Part shown: positions 1 to 7,982 of the stretch, piece by piece
How positions within the stretch are numbered: the first letter of the stretch is position 1
Layout: each line of letters begins with the position of its first letter
Assembly: GCA_947631315.1 (NCBI GenBank)
Contig: CANRLA010000004.1
Coordinates: forward strand, 1-29,325
Source of the DNA: an uncultured Clostridia bacterium
GTDB lineage: Bacteria > Bacillota > Clostridia > TANB77 > CAG-508
Direction: 5' to 3'
Length of the DNA stretch: 29,325 nt
Translations under genes and position numbers: made by a program
Notes under the pieces: generated by a model
Told to the model about the DNA's origin: nothing
The model's database searches: none
Seen by the model: the letters and a program-made list of their open reading frames with translations, nothing else

Positions 1-263
1 TTTTCATTTATTGTTTCCTCATCTCTTTTTCTAATTGTTCCTGATATTGACACTGTAGATTCAATTGGAATTCTAGTGGCAAACTCAACAAGTTCAGGGT
101 TATCCCTTACAACAATTTGAGTTATACCATATTCATCTCTTAGATCAATAAATAAAACTCCTCCTAAATCACGAATGGTGTCAACCCAACCTGCAAGTTT
201 TGCTTCCTTTCCAACATCATCAAGTCTTATTTCTGAACAAAGATAATCTCTATATTCATTCAT
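1..263 (-). CDS. aspS: Aspartate--tRNA ligase, N-terminal part (cut by window edge)
   Basis: The reading frame starts at the ATG at 263-261 (MNEYRDYLCSEI...) and runs off the left edge, so only about 87 residues are visible. They form the N-terminal OB-fold anticodon-binding domain of a bacterial AspRS. The stretch AGWVDTIRDLGGVLFIDLRD matches the family's usual 'GWV...R.HGG..FIDLRD' core, followed by GITQIVV. The enzyme charges tRNA-Asp, or tRNA-Asp and tRNA-Asn if it is non-discriminating. A good ribosome binding site (AGAAAGGAAGGG) lies about 9 nt upstream of the start. A T-box leader with its own promoter precedes it, so expression should respond to tRNA charging. The catalytic domain is outside the window. 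Confidence 0.93.
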   Translation of the reverse strand, partial: MNEYRDYLCSEIRLDDVGKEAKLAGWVDTIRDLGGVLFIDLRDEYGITQIVVRDNPELVEFATRIPIESTVSISGTIRKRDEETINE

Positions 264-385
264 ATTAAAATCCCTTCCTTTCTCAGTTTGCTCTTATGAA
301 TTTATAATTATTTTTCTGAAAATTGAAACCTTTTCTTATAAATTTTTGCCTAAAAATTTTGATTTTAAAATATTTATTTACATCA

Positions 386-426
386 AAAATAGCTTCCGTC
401 TCTGTAATAAATACAGGGACGAAAGC
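386..426 (-). terminator. T-box attenuator terminator
   Basis: The arms AGCTTTCGTCCCTGT and ACAGAGACGGAAGCT pair almost perfectly around a short AT loop, and TTTTTG follows on the minus strand. The 5' arm directly follows the T-box sequence, so antiterminator pairing would disrupt it. Confidence 0.88.
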
Positions 427-610
427 TAACCTTCCGCGGTACCACCCTATTTGAAAATAGAAATCTATATAATTTTATTTTCCTCTTTTTTAATACGCTC
501 CAATGTGTTTCACAAATTGAACTACTCAAAATGCTCTCAGCCAGTGACATTTTTTCTCTTTCAATAGTTTTTACCAATTGCTTTCATCTTCATTGCGCAA
601 ACTTTTTTAT
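386..610 (-). promoter_or_regulatory. T-box riboswitch leader of aspS
   Basis: On the minus strand the conserved T-box sequence AGGGTGGTACCGCGGAAGG is at 448-430, preceded by a short stem (CTATTTTCAAATAG). It is followed by an intrinsic terminator (426-386). Upstream, a stem III-like hairpin with CACATTGGAGC near its 3' side is typical of T-box leaders. A T-box binds the matching uncharged tRNA and switches from terminator to antiterminator, so that a synthetase gene is read only when its amino acid is short. The predicted transcript start is near 610, which leaves a leader of only about 225 nt. The part available for stem I is short, and I could not fold a standard stem I or identify the specifier codon with confidence. 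Confidence 0.9.
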
Positions 611-616
611 TTTCGT

Positions 617-645
617 ATTATACAACGCTTTAATTTTATTGTCAA
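617..645 (-). promoter_or_regulatory. Sigma-A promoter of the T-box/aspS unit
   Basis: On the minus strand there is a perfect -35 (TTGACA, 645-640), a 17-nt spacer and a perfect -10 (TATAAT, 622-617). The start point is predicted about 7 nt downstream, near 610, just ahead of the T-box leader. Confidence 0.9.
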
Positions 646-734
646 TATAAATTTTGAAAAATTTAGCAATAATTTTTTATAGCTATTTACTTTTAGACCA
701 ACAAATGACAAAATGTAGGTATTAAAATATTTTT

Positions 735-1409
735 TCATTTTATTTTTTTTATTACCTCATTAAATATTTCTTCTGCAATATCTTCTCTTGTTCTTAAATT
801 ACCATCTTTTAGGCAATTAATTTCAAACCAGTTGTATTTTTTTGCAACATAACATGCTGCACTATGTGCATCTAATAAATGATTTTTATCCTTTTCATGT
901 ATATCCTTTTTAGCTTCATGAGTAAATTTATTTTCTCTGTCTTTCATAAGTTCTATTGCTTTGTCTACTGGCATATTTAAGAAAAATACCTCAGTTGGCT
1001 TTGGAAGACCATAAAGATTAAATTCAAAATCTGCAAGCCAGTCTAAAAATTTATCTCGCTCTTCTTTATCTGCAATTTTTCCCGCTTGATGAACCATATT
1101 TGAAGTTGTATATCTGTCAGCTATAATAATTCCGCCATTTTTGTAATATTCTTCATAACCTTTTTTGAAAGTGGCATACCTATCTACTGCATAAAATGTT
1201 GATGCAATATAAGCATTTACATCTTTTGCATTTTCTCCAAATTCGCCTGATAAATACATTTTAACTAATGAAGAGGATGGGCTATCATAGTTTGGAAAAT
1301 CTACTGTTCTAAAGTCTATGTTGTTTTCCTTTAATTTTTCAGTAAGTAATTCAAATTGTGTTTGTTTTCCGCTTCCATCAGTTCCATCAATTACAAATAA
1401 TTTTCCCAT
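735..1409 (-). CDS. tmk: Thymidylate kinase (dTMP kinase)
   Basis: This 224-residue P-loop kinase phosphorylates dTMP to dTDP in the cytoplasm for DNA synthesis. The Walker A loop is GTDGSGKQ (residues 9-16). It has Gln where many family members have Thr, a variant I associate with Clostridia homologues. The family's DRY motif appears as ADRYTTSNMVHQAGK (about residues 97-111), where Arg contacts the nucleotide and the following Ser/Asn/Gln residues shape the dTMP pocket. The start ATG at 1409 has an AGGAG ribosome site 6 nt upstream (TAGGAGTAAATA). It lies downstream of adhE across a 123-nt AT-rich gap without a clear terminator. A deoxynucleoside kinase with a slightly different substrate cannot be excluded. 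Confidence 0.88.
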   Translation of the reverse strand: MGKLFVIDGTDGSGKQTQFELLTEKLKENNIDFRTVDFPNYDSPSSSLVKMYLSGEFGENAKDVNAYIASTFYAVDRYATFKKGYEEYYKNGGIIIADRYTTSNMVHQAGKIADKEERDKFLDWLADFEFNLYGLPKPTEVFFLNMPVDKAIELMKDRENKFTHEAKKDIHEKDKNHLLDAHSAACYVAKKYNWFEINCLKDGNLRTREDIAEEIFNEVIKKIK

Positions 1410-1532
1410 TATTTACTCCTATTTTTAATTTTTTACTTTTATATTTATTTACTTGTATTTTTATTTTTCTATAAGTTTATTTTTTTAATCATTAATTTAT
1501 TTTGCATTGCTATTAATTTATTGCGCTAAAAT

Positions 1533-4133
1533 TTAACACTCATTTCCATAGTAACTATCTATTAGCATTTGTTTAATTTCTTCTACTAATGGCACTCTTG
1601 GATTTGCTGATGTGCATTGGTCTTCAAATGCCCTATCTGCTATCATATCTACTTTTGACATAAATTCATCTTCGCTAATTCCAGCTTCTTTAAAGCTTTT
1701 TGGAATCCCTACATCTTCTGATAATTTTTTTATTTCTCTAATTAATGATTCTAATCCCTCGTCGTCTGTATATGCTGGGAAATTAAGTCTTCTTGAAATA
1801 TCTGCATATTTATGTTTTGCAATGTAGTATTCATACTTTGGAAAAGATACAAATTTACTTGGATTATCTGTTCCATTATATCTTACAACATAAGGAAGAA
1901 GTATTGCATTTATCTTTCCATGTGGAAGATGGAATTCTGCTCCCAATTTATGAGCCATTGAATGACATACCCCTAAAAATGCATTTGTAAATGCCATTCC
2001 AGCTATTGTACTTGCATTGTGCATTTTTTCCCTAGCATATTTATTATCACCATTATTATATGCTTCTCTTAAGTTTTTGAATACAAGCTCTGCTGCTTTT
2101 TCTGCTAATCCATCTGTAAAATCAGATGCCATATTCGATACATAAGCCTCTAATGCGTGTGTTAATACATCCATTCCAGTATCTGCTGTAACCTTTTTTG
2201 GTAAGGACATTACTAAATCTGTATCAACAATAGCTACATCAGGTGTAAGTTCGTAATCTGCTAATGGATATTTTTTCTCATTTTGTTTATCTGTAATAAC
2301 TGCAAATGATGTAACTTCTGAGCCTGTTCCTGAAGTTGTTGGAATGGCAACTAATTTCGCTTTTTGTCCTAATTTTGGGAACTTATATGTTCTTTTTCTA
2401 ATGTCCATAAATTTAAGTTTCATTCCTTCTATATCAGCATCAGGATGCTCATAGAAAAGCCACATTCCTTTAGCCGCATCAATTGGACTTCCTCCACCTA
2501 CTGCTATGATTACATCAGGTTTAAATTCATTCATTGCTGCTAGACCTTTTTTTATTGTTTCAAAAGATGGATCTGATTCAACTTCACTAAAAATTTCTGA
2601 ATGAACATATTTCTCTCTGTTCCTTAAATAATATAGAATCTTATCTATATATCCTAGGTCAACCATACTTTGATCTGTTACAATAAATGCTCTTGTTATG
2701 TCAGGCATTTGTTCTAAATAACTAATTGAACCTGCCTCAAAATATATTTTTTCTGGAACTTTGAACCATTGCATATTAACTCTCCTTTTCGCAACTCTTT
2801 TTATATTAATTAAGTTTACTGTTGAAACGTTTGAAGTAGTAGAATTTCCACCAAATGTTCCACACCCTAAAGTTAACGATGGTAAGTTCGTATTGTAAAT
2901 ATCTCCAATTGCACCATGAGAAGATGGTGAGTTAATTATAATTCTTCCAACTTTTACAGTTTTAGAAAATTCATCTATAACACTTTCATCTTCTGCGTGA
3001 ATTACTGCTGAATGTCCCATTCCTCCAAATTCTATTAATTTTTCTGCTAAGTCAATTCCTTCTCTTGAATCTTTAACAATATAATAAGCTAAAACTGGAC
3101 TCAATTTCTCTCTTGAGAAAGGAAATTCTATACCAACTCCATTTTCTTTTAAGACTAAGACTTTTGTTTCCTTTGGAATTTCAATTCCAGCTTTTTGAGC
3201 AATAAGATATGGACTTTTTCCAACAACGAAACTATTTAATTTATCTTCACTAAACATCTCTTCTCTTAATTTTTTTGTCTCGTCTTCACTTAAGAAATAA
3301 CATCCATTTTTCTTCATTAAATTTTCAAATTCTTCATGGATTTCATCATCTACAATAACAGATTGCTCAGATGCACATATCATACCATTATCAAAAGATT
3401 TTGACATAATTAAGTCGTTTACAGATGTCTTTAATTTTGCAGTTTTGTTAATATAGCATGGTACATTTCCCGGTCCTACTCCTAAAGCTGGCTTACCACA
3501 AGAATAAGCAGCTTTTACCATACTTGTTCCTCCAGTTGCTAAAATCAAATCTACTCCTTGGTGATTCATAAGAGTTTGTGTAGCATAGATTGACGGTTCT
3601 TCTATCCATAATATACAGTCTTGCGGAGCACCTGCCTTTACTGCTGCGTCTCTTAAAATTTCAGCTGCTTTTGTGCTACATTTTTGGGCACTAGGGTGAA
3701 ATCCAAAAATTATTACATTTCTTGTTTTTGCTGATATTAGAGATTTAAACATAACAGTAGAAGTTGGGTTAGTTACTGGTGTTACTCCTGCAATGACTCC
3801 TACTGGCTCAGCAATTTCTTCATATCCTTCTTCTTCATTTTCATTAATGACTCCAACCGTTTTGTCATTTTTTATACTATGATATATATACTCTGTTGCA
3901 AACATATTCTTAGTTATCTTATCTTCATAAATTCCTCTATCTGTTTCTTCTATAGCCATTTTAGCAAGCATCATGTGATTTTCTTCTCCAGCCATAGACA
4001 TAGCTTTTACAATTTTATCTACTTGTTCTTGATCTAAATTTTTATATTCTTCTGATGCTTTTCTAGCTCTTTTTACTAAATCATCTATTGTTTCTTTAAT
4101 TTTATTTTTTTCTTCTTCAGTAATTTCTGTCAT
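1533..4133 (-). CDS. adhE: Bifunctional acetaldehyde-CoA/alcohol dehydrogenase AdhE
   Basis: AdhE reduces acetyl-CoA to acetaldehyde and then to ethanol with two NADH, the classic redox outlet of fermenting anaerobes; in other species it assembles into spirosomes. The protein is 866 residues when started at the ATG at 4133 (MTEITEEEKN...). That start has GGAGG 8 nt upstream, whereas a possible in-frame start 48 nt earlier would place this ribosome site inside the gene. The N-terminal aldehyde dehydrogenase half contains VTPVTNPTSTVMFKS and the catalytic Cys in NGMICASEQ (about C253). The C-terminal iron-type alcohol dehydrogenase half has the NAD-binding GGGSPIDAAKG, TTSGTGSE, and the metal-binding His residues in HSMAHKLG and LPHGKINA. 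Both active sites look intact. The gene has its own promoter and stands alone between two terminator or spacer regions. Confidence 0.97.
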   Translation of the reverse strand: MTEITEEEKNKIKETIDDLVKRARKASEEYKNLDQEQVDKIVKAMSMAGEENHMMLAKMAIEETDRGIYEDKITKNMFATEYIYHSIKNDKTVGVINENEEEGYEEIAEPVGVIAGVTPVTNPTSTVMFKSLISAKTRNVIIFGFHPSAQKCSTKAAEILRDAAVKAGAPQDCILWIEEPSIYATQTLMNHQGVDLILATGGTSMVKAAYSCGKPALGVGPGNVPCYINKTAKLKTSVNDLIMSKSFDNGMICASEQSVIVDDEIHEEFENLMKKNGCYFLSEDETKKLREEMFSEDKLNSFVVGKSPYLIAQKAGIEIPKETKVLVLKENGVGIEFPFSREKLSPVLAYYIVKDSREGIDLAEKLIEFGGMGHSAVIHAEDESVIDEFSKTVKVGRIIINSPSSHGAIGDIYNTNLPSLTLGCGTFGGNSTTSNVSTVNLINIKRVAKRRVNMQWFKVPEKIYFEAGSISYLEQMPDITRAFIVTDQSMVDLGYIDKILYYLRNREKYVHSEIFSEVESDPSFETIKKGLAAMNEFKPDVIIAVGGGSPIDAAKGMWLFYEHPDADIEGMKLKFMDIRKRTYKFPKLGQKAKLVAIPTTSGTGSEVTSFAVITDKQNEKKYPLADYELTPDVAIVDTDLVMSLPKKVTADTGMDVLTHALEAYVSNMASDFTDGLAEKAAELVFKNLREAYNNGDNKYAREKMHNASTIAGMAFTNAFLGVCHSMAHKLGAEFHLPHGKINAILLPYVVRYNGTDNPSKFVSFPKYEYYIAKHKYADISRRLNFPAYTDDEGLESLIREIKKLSEDVGIPKSFKEAGISEDEFMSKVDMIADRAFEDQCTSANPRVPLVEEIKQMLIDSYYGNEC

Positions 4134-4185
4134 TTGCACTACCTCCAATATTTTATACAAATATTTATAGCCTAATATCAAAATA

Positions 4186-4214
4186 ATTATACAAATCTAA
4201 AAAGAAAAAAGCAA
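4186..4214 (-). promoter_or_regulatory. Probable promoter of adhE
   Basis: On the minus strand there is TTGCTT (4214-4209), a 17-nt spacer and a perfect TATAAT (4191-4186), about 53 nt before the adhE start. The -35 box lies inside the terminator hairpin of the preceding gene. I see no Rex-type operator (TTGT...ACAA palindrome) between the promoter and the start. Confidence 0.65.
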
Positions 4215-4230
4215 TAATTTTTGCTTTTTT
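4205..4230 (-). terminator. Terminator after the first prepilin-like gene
   Basis: A perfect 10-bp inverted repeat (AAAAAAGCAA / TTGCTTTTTT) with a 6-nt loop, rich in T on its 3' side. It lies between the stop of the prepilin-like gene (4282) and adhE. Confidence 0.7.
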
Positions 4231-4281
4231 CTTGTCTTATAAAAATTTTTTTCCGAACAATCTGCGCTATAGTAAATTTTA

Positions 4282-5554
4282 TTATCCTTCAGTCAAGTTA
4301 ATCGTCATTTTTCCATCTACACTAGTTTCTGAAGTCATTTTATAACCACCTGATTTTAGATTGATAGAAACTAGTGGTCTAAGTGCACATCCAGTAGAAC
4401 CATCATCCCCGATTTGAAAAAACAAATGCATGTCCAGCAACAGTTGTTGTATCATTATAACCGCACACATATTGCAAACCTAATCTATAAGCATCCGCAT
4501 ATAAAAAAACATATCGACCTCCAAGCCAGTAGTATTCTGTATTGCTTTTATCATTTTTGCGAAAGATTAAATCGTAATATGCGTTATTTATAAATTCATC
4601 TTCATTGTAATTATGATAATAATATGACTGTTTAAATTCTACACTTGTTGTTCCTTTACTTAGTGTATCACTCATTTCTCCATTACCTATTATTTCCCAC
4701 TTTTTACATTCCTTGTCTCTTCCTGTCGAACCATTGTCTTTACTATATTCATATGTCCAGTTTTTATCATTTTCATTCCACATAGCTGGGGTCTGAATAT
4801 TATCCCCAGTATATGTCTTTGTGGCACCAAAATATATTGAAGTTCCATCTCCTCCTGACGTGTCTTCTTTATATCCGTCCGCTTTGTGCTTATATTTCGT
4901 ATAATCATAAGTACTTACTCTTTGTATATCTGTTCTTTTTAAGCTGGTCGCTACTGCTCCTTTCTCTTCATTTGAATATAACTCTTTACATATTTCCTCT
5001 ATTGCCCACACTCCATTATTATATCCCGCTGCTCCTTTTAATGCTAATTTCTTTTCCGTTGGTTCTCCTATTATTCTCAATGTATTTCCATCAAAGTCCC
5101 ATACTCTCCATTTCATTCCTTCTTCTGCTGTAAACGTTTGACTTCCATCTTCTGCTACTCCTGTAATGTCTTTTCCATCATCATCTTTTTTACTATCCAG
5201 CCCTGATGTTTTTCCTTCTATTTTAACTTCACTTTCACTACTTGCTGGCTCATACCCTTCTACTGTTGCTCCTACATATTCACTATACAATTGCGTTGAT
5301 ATTTGCCTTATTGCATCTTCTTCGTCATTTTGATCTTCTTTATAATCTTCTGCTGCTTTCTTTGTTTTACTAAATAATCCATTATCTGATAATGCTATAT
5401 TTAGTGTTACTCCTGATAATATTAATAAGATTATTATTGTTACTACTAACGCTATTAATGTGATTCCTCGTTCTTGTAATTTTTGTTTTTTTGCTATCTT
5501 TTTAAAATTTAAATTTTCATTTTTTTTATCTAATGTTTTCTTTTTATCTCTCAT
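4282..5554 (-). CDS. Prepilin-like surface protein with variable C-terminal domain, frameshifted near its 3' end
   Basis: The N-terminus (MRDKKK..., starting at 5554) is basic and leads into a type IV prepilin-like helix: QERG-ITLIALVVTIIILLILSG (about residues 27-49), then LSDNGLF and a charged coiled segment. The glutamate normally found at position +5 after the Gly cleavage point is absent. The rest resembles a surface-protein domain common in gut Clostridia: WRVWDFDGNTLRIIG, a run of Tyr/Trp/Asn-rich segments, YYWLGGRYV and an expected C-terminal ALRPLVSINL. Frame 1 stops at 4403 after VFSNRG. The conserved end (DDGSTGCALRPLVSINLKSG...) continues in another frame to 4282. One extra base in the G4 tract at 4407-4410 or in the A6 tract (plus strand) at 4417-4422 would explain this. 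It may be a real mutation, phase variation or a sequencing error. A 187-bp structured element lies 41 nt upstream. Confidence 0.8.
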
Positions 5555-5595
5555 TTGTGCACTCTTTCCTTTCGTTTTATTTTATGTTAATTTTT

Positions 5596-5782
5596 ATTAA
5601 GGAAAAAACTTAATAAAAAAAGAATAAATCTTACAATTAGCTTATAGTAAGCCTTTTATAAGATTTATTCTTTTACTTTTTTATAAATTTTCAATAAATT
5701 TTTAATTTTTATAATCTTGATTTAAGTCCGCCATTATGGTATATTTTTAATAATTAATTTTTTATTAAGTTTTTTCCTTAAT
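5596..5782 (-). repeat. 187-bp structured element, copy A (candidate leader RNA or MITE)
   Basis: The element has perfect 25-bp terminal inverted repeats (5596-5620 and 5758-5782). Each terminus contains its own small palindrome (TTATTAAG / CTTAATAA on the left). Inside is a perfect 14-bp inverted repeat (AAGAATAAATCTTA at 5620-5633 and its complement at 5659-5672) capped by a small hairpin, GCTTATAGTAAGC (5640-5652). Read toward the prepilin-like gene on the minus strand, the internal stem is followed by a run of seven T, so it could act as an attenuator. Copy B at 25440-25626 has the same length and layout. The rest of the 247-nt gap between bofA and the prepilin-like gene holds no gene that I can see. 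Confidence 0.85.
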
Positions 5783-5801
5783 TAAATTTTTGTAATTTCT
5801 T

Positions 5802-6068
5802 TTAGATTATTCCAAACACTTTTAACAGTATTAATAAGCATGCTCCGGGTATTCCTAGTATGCCTACAATTACTGAATTTATAATACTAAATCCAATATG
5901 AAAATTGAATGAAGTTCCAACTAAATTAATTAGACAGATTATTATTGCTCCTAAAACTGAGTTTCCTATTAATTTTAAAATTTTTTTCAAAGGAAATGCA
6001 AAATATTTTCCAAATATAACAAGAATAGCTAAACAGCTTATAAATACCAAAATAATTCTATTGTCCAT
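5802..6068 (-). CDS. bofA: Pro-sigma-K processing inhibitor BofA family protein
   Basis: This 88-residue protein is almost entirely hydrophobic, with about three membrane segments. It carries the family's signature stretches LIGNSVLGAIIICLINL in the middle and NSVIVGILGIPGACLLILLK at the C-terminus. In Bacillus, BofA sits in the outer forespore membrane and holds the SpoIVFB protease inactive until the engulfment checkpoint is passed. Its presence suggests a sporulating lineage, although some Clostridia keep bofA without a complete sigma-K pathway. The start ATG at 6068 has an AGGTGGGA ribosome site 7 nt upstream. It follows the DUF2508 gene by 57 nt on the same strand, an arrangement (yaaL-bofA) also known from Bacillus. 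Confidence 0.88.
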   Translation of the reverse strand: MDNRIILVFISCLAILVIFGKYFAFPLKKILKLIGNSVLGAIIICLINLVGTSFNFHIGFSIINSVIVGILGIPGACLLILLKVFGII

Positions 6069-6125
6069 CTTTGTCCCACCTTTTTAATTTAATTCTATGA
6101 TGGACAAATTATTTTTATGATTTTT

Positions 6126-6374
6126 TTAAGCTAATTTTTCTACTTCTATTCCTCTTAATTTTGCAAGCTTTATCAAACTATCTAATCTTGACTGAATTGC
6201 TTTTATTTTGTAGATATAATAATCTATTAAATCATTAGTGTTAGCAAATTCAAAATTTCTATTTGCACTTGTGAGTTGCGCTCTAGTATTAATAATATTT
6301 CTTAAAATTTCTTTCTTTTCTTCCTCCTCTGTCATTTCTAAAAAAAATTTATCGGTTAAAAACTTTTCTTCCAT
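6126..6374 (-). CDS. yaaL: DUF2508 (YaaL-like) small protein
   Basis: An 82-residue, charged, mostly helical soluble protein of unknown function. The core FEFANTNDLIDYYIYKIKA (about residues 41-59) is the most recognisable part of the DUF2508 family, which normally reads 'F..a.d.dLiDyyIY.ikA.q.r...L...Ak..Gi'. The length fits the family. The start at 6374 has GGAGG 5 nt upstream. It lies directly before bofA, as in Bacillus subtilis, where the pair sits beside recR. Here the neighbour on the other side is the divergent serS. Confidence 0.82.
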   Translation of the reverse strand: MEEKFLTDKFFLEMTEEEEKKEILRNIINTRAQLTSANRNFEFANTNDLIDYYIYKIKAIQSRLDSLIKLAKLRGIEVEKLA

Positions 6375-6520
6375 TTATCCTCCAAAACAATTTTATTTAC
6401 ACTTATTATTATATTCACACTAATTTCCAAATATTCATAATTTTTCTATTTGTAATAATCATGAAATATACTTTTAATAAATTGAATTTAAAATTAATGT
6501 GTAAAATATATTTAAAAAAC

Positions 6521-6549
6521 TTGTATTATTCTTACAAAAATGGTAAAAT
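6521..6549 (+). promoter_or_regulatory. Probable promoter of serS
   Basis: TTGTAT (6521-6526), a 17-nt spacer and TAAAAT (6544-6549). This leaves a leader of about 60 nt before the serS start. I see no T-box sequence in the divergent 241-nt gap between the DUF2508 gene and serS. Confidence 0.65.
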
Positions 6550-6615
6550 ACTACATATATTATAGGTTTTAAAAATTTATATTTTCTAAAAATTAAGAAA
6601 GGAATTAAAATTTTT

Positions 6616-7902
6616 ATGATAGATATTAAATTAATTAGAGAAAATCCTGATTTAGTAAAGGAAAATATTAAAAAGAAATTTCAAGACCAAAAACTTCCTT
6701 TAGTTGATGAAGTAATTGAATTAGATAAAAAAAGTAGAGAGGCAACTTTAAAAGGTGACTCTTTAAGAAGTAGTCGTAATTCTTTAAGTTCACAAATTGG
6801 TGTTCTAATTAAAAATGGAAATAAAGATGAGGCTGAAAAAATAAAAAAACAAGTTCAAGATATTAACAAAGAACTTGAGAAAAATGAAAAATTAGAAGAA
6901 AAATATAGTGAAGAAATTAAATCTCGTATGATGAAGATTCCTAATATTATGGACCCTTCTGTTCCAATAGGAAAGGATGATTCAGAAAATGTTGAAGTTC
7001 AAAGATTTGGTGAGCCTGTTATTCCAAGTTTCGAAATCCCTCATCATGCAGATATTATTACTAGACTAGGTGGATTAGATAAGGAGTCTGCTGGTAGGAC
7101 AAGTGGTGTAGGTTTTTACTATTTACTTGGAAATGTTGCTAGACTTCACGAAGCTGTTTTAGCTTATGCTAGAGATTATATGATAAATAATGGTTTTACT
7201 TATGCCATTCCACCTTTTATGATTCGTTCTGATGTTGTTACTGGTGTTATGTCTTTTGAAGAAATGGACGCTATGATGTATAAAATTGAAGGCGAAGATT
7301 TATATTTAATTGGTACTTCTGAGCATTCTATGATTGGAAAATTTAAAGATCAAATTATAAAAAAAGAAGAATTACCAATTAAAATGACATCATATTCCCC
7401 TTGCTTTAGAAAAGAAATTGGTTCTCATGGATTAGAGGAAAGAGGCTTATATCGTCTTCATCAATTCGAAAAACAAGAAATGATTGTTCTTTGTGAACCT
7501 GAAGAATCAATGGATTATTATAATAAAATGTGGAAACTTACTGTAGACTTCTTTAGAAGTATGAATGTTCCTGTTAGACAACTTGAATGTTGTTCAGGAG
7601 ATTTAGCTGATTTGAAAGTTAAGTCTTGTGATGTTGAAGCTTGGTCTCCAAGACAACAAAAATATTTTGAAGTTGGTTCTTGTTCAAATTTAAGTGATGC
7701 ACAAGCAAGAAGACTTGGAATTAGAGTAAAAAGTGACAAAGGAAATTATTACCTTCATACTTTAAATAACACTGTTGTTGCAACTCCTAGAGGACTTATA
7801 GGAATTATTGAAAATAACTATAATGAAGATGGAAGTGTAACTGTTCCTGAAGTTTTGAGACCATATATGGGCGGGTTAGAAAAAATTGAACCAGTTAAAT
7901 AA
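6616..7902 (+). CDS. serS: Serine--tRNA ligase
   Basis: This 428-residue class II synthetase attaches serine to tRNA-Ser (and tRNA-Sec where present). The N-terminus (MIDIKLIRENPDLVKENI) and the charged helical stretch to about residue 110 form the long coiled-coil arm that grips the tRNA variable arm. The catalytic core shows motif 2 in CFRKEIGSHGLEERGLYRLH and FEKQEM, the serine-site TSEH, and motif 3 near TPRGLIGIIENN. Details such as MYKIEGEDLYLIGTSEHS and the motif 2 wording resemble the subtype shared by some Clostridia and Archaea rather than the Bacillus SerRS. AGAAAGG lies about 11 nt before the ATG. It probably forms an operon with ysxC, 80 nt downstream. Confidence 0.97.
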   Translation: MIDIKLIRENPDLVKENIKKKFQDQKLPLVDEVIELDKKSREATLKGDSLRSSRNSLSSQIGVLIKNGNKDEAEKIKKQVQDINKELEKNEKLEEKYSEEIKSRMMKIPNIMDPSVPIGKDDSENVEVQRFGEPVIPSFEIPHHADIITRLGGLDKESAGRTSGVGFYYLLGNVARLHEAVLAYARDYMINNGFTYAIPPFMIRSDVVTGVMSFEEMDAMMYKIEGEDLYLIGTSEHSMIGKFKDQIIKKEELPIKMTSYSPCFRKEIGSHGLEERGLYRLHQFEKQEMIVLCEPEESMDYYNKMWKLTVDFFRSMNVPVRQLECCSGDLADLKVKSCDVEAWSPRQQKYFEVGSCSNLSDAQARRLGIRVKSDKGNYYLHTLNNTVVATPRGLIGIIENNYNEDGSVTVPEVLRPYMGGLEKIEPVK

Positions 7903-7908
7903 ATTACT

Positions 7909-7942
7909 AGAGCTTTTTAACTTAAAAGTGTTAAAAAGCTCT
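7909..7942 (+). terminator. Stem-loop between serS and ysxC
   Basis: A perfect 13-bp stem (AGAGCTTTTTAAC / GTTAAAAAGCTCT) with an 8-nt loop starts 7 nt after the serS stop. What follows is AAAATAATT rather than a T run, so it is more likely a partial terminator or an mRNA-stabilising or processing hairpin than a strong stop. Confidence 0.55.
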
Positions 7943-7982
7943 AAAATAATTAATCTTAATAATATTTGAAAGGAACTTTTTT

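Noticed and set aside
383..577. Possible 64-residue gene upstream of aspS
   Set aside because: It lies wholly within the T-box leader, whose conserved RNA sequence and terminator explain the interval.
4134..4185. Rex redox-repressor operator in front of adhE
   Set aside because: I looked for the TTGT...ACAA palindrome around the promoter and start and did not find a convincing one.
4186..4280. Recombination or attachment site at the adhE/prepilin boundary
   Set aside because: The only repeat structure is a simple terminator hairpin; there is no tRNA gene and no flanking direct repeat.
4403..5554. Diversity-generating retroelement target in the prepilin-like gene
   Set aside because: The C-terminal domain looks variable, but the window has no reverse transcriptase gene and no template repeat matching the gene's 3' end.
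5596..5782. 187-bp element as a derivative of the insertion sequence at 27316-28437
   Set aside because: The terminal sequences (ATTAAGG... versus GTAGGTTT...) are unrelated, so this transposase is not an obvious driver of the element.
6424..6615. T-box leader upstream of serS
   Set aside because: No GGGTGG-ACCGCG sequence and no attenuator hairpin are present; only a promoter is visible.
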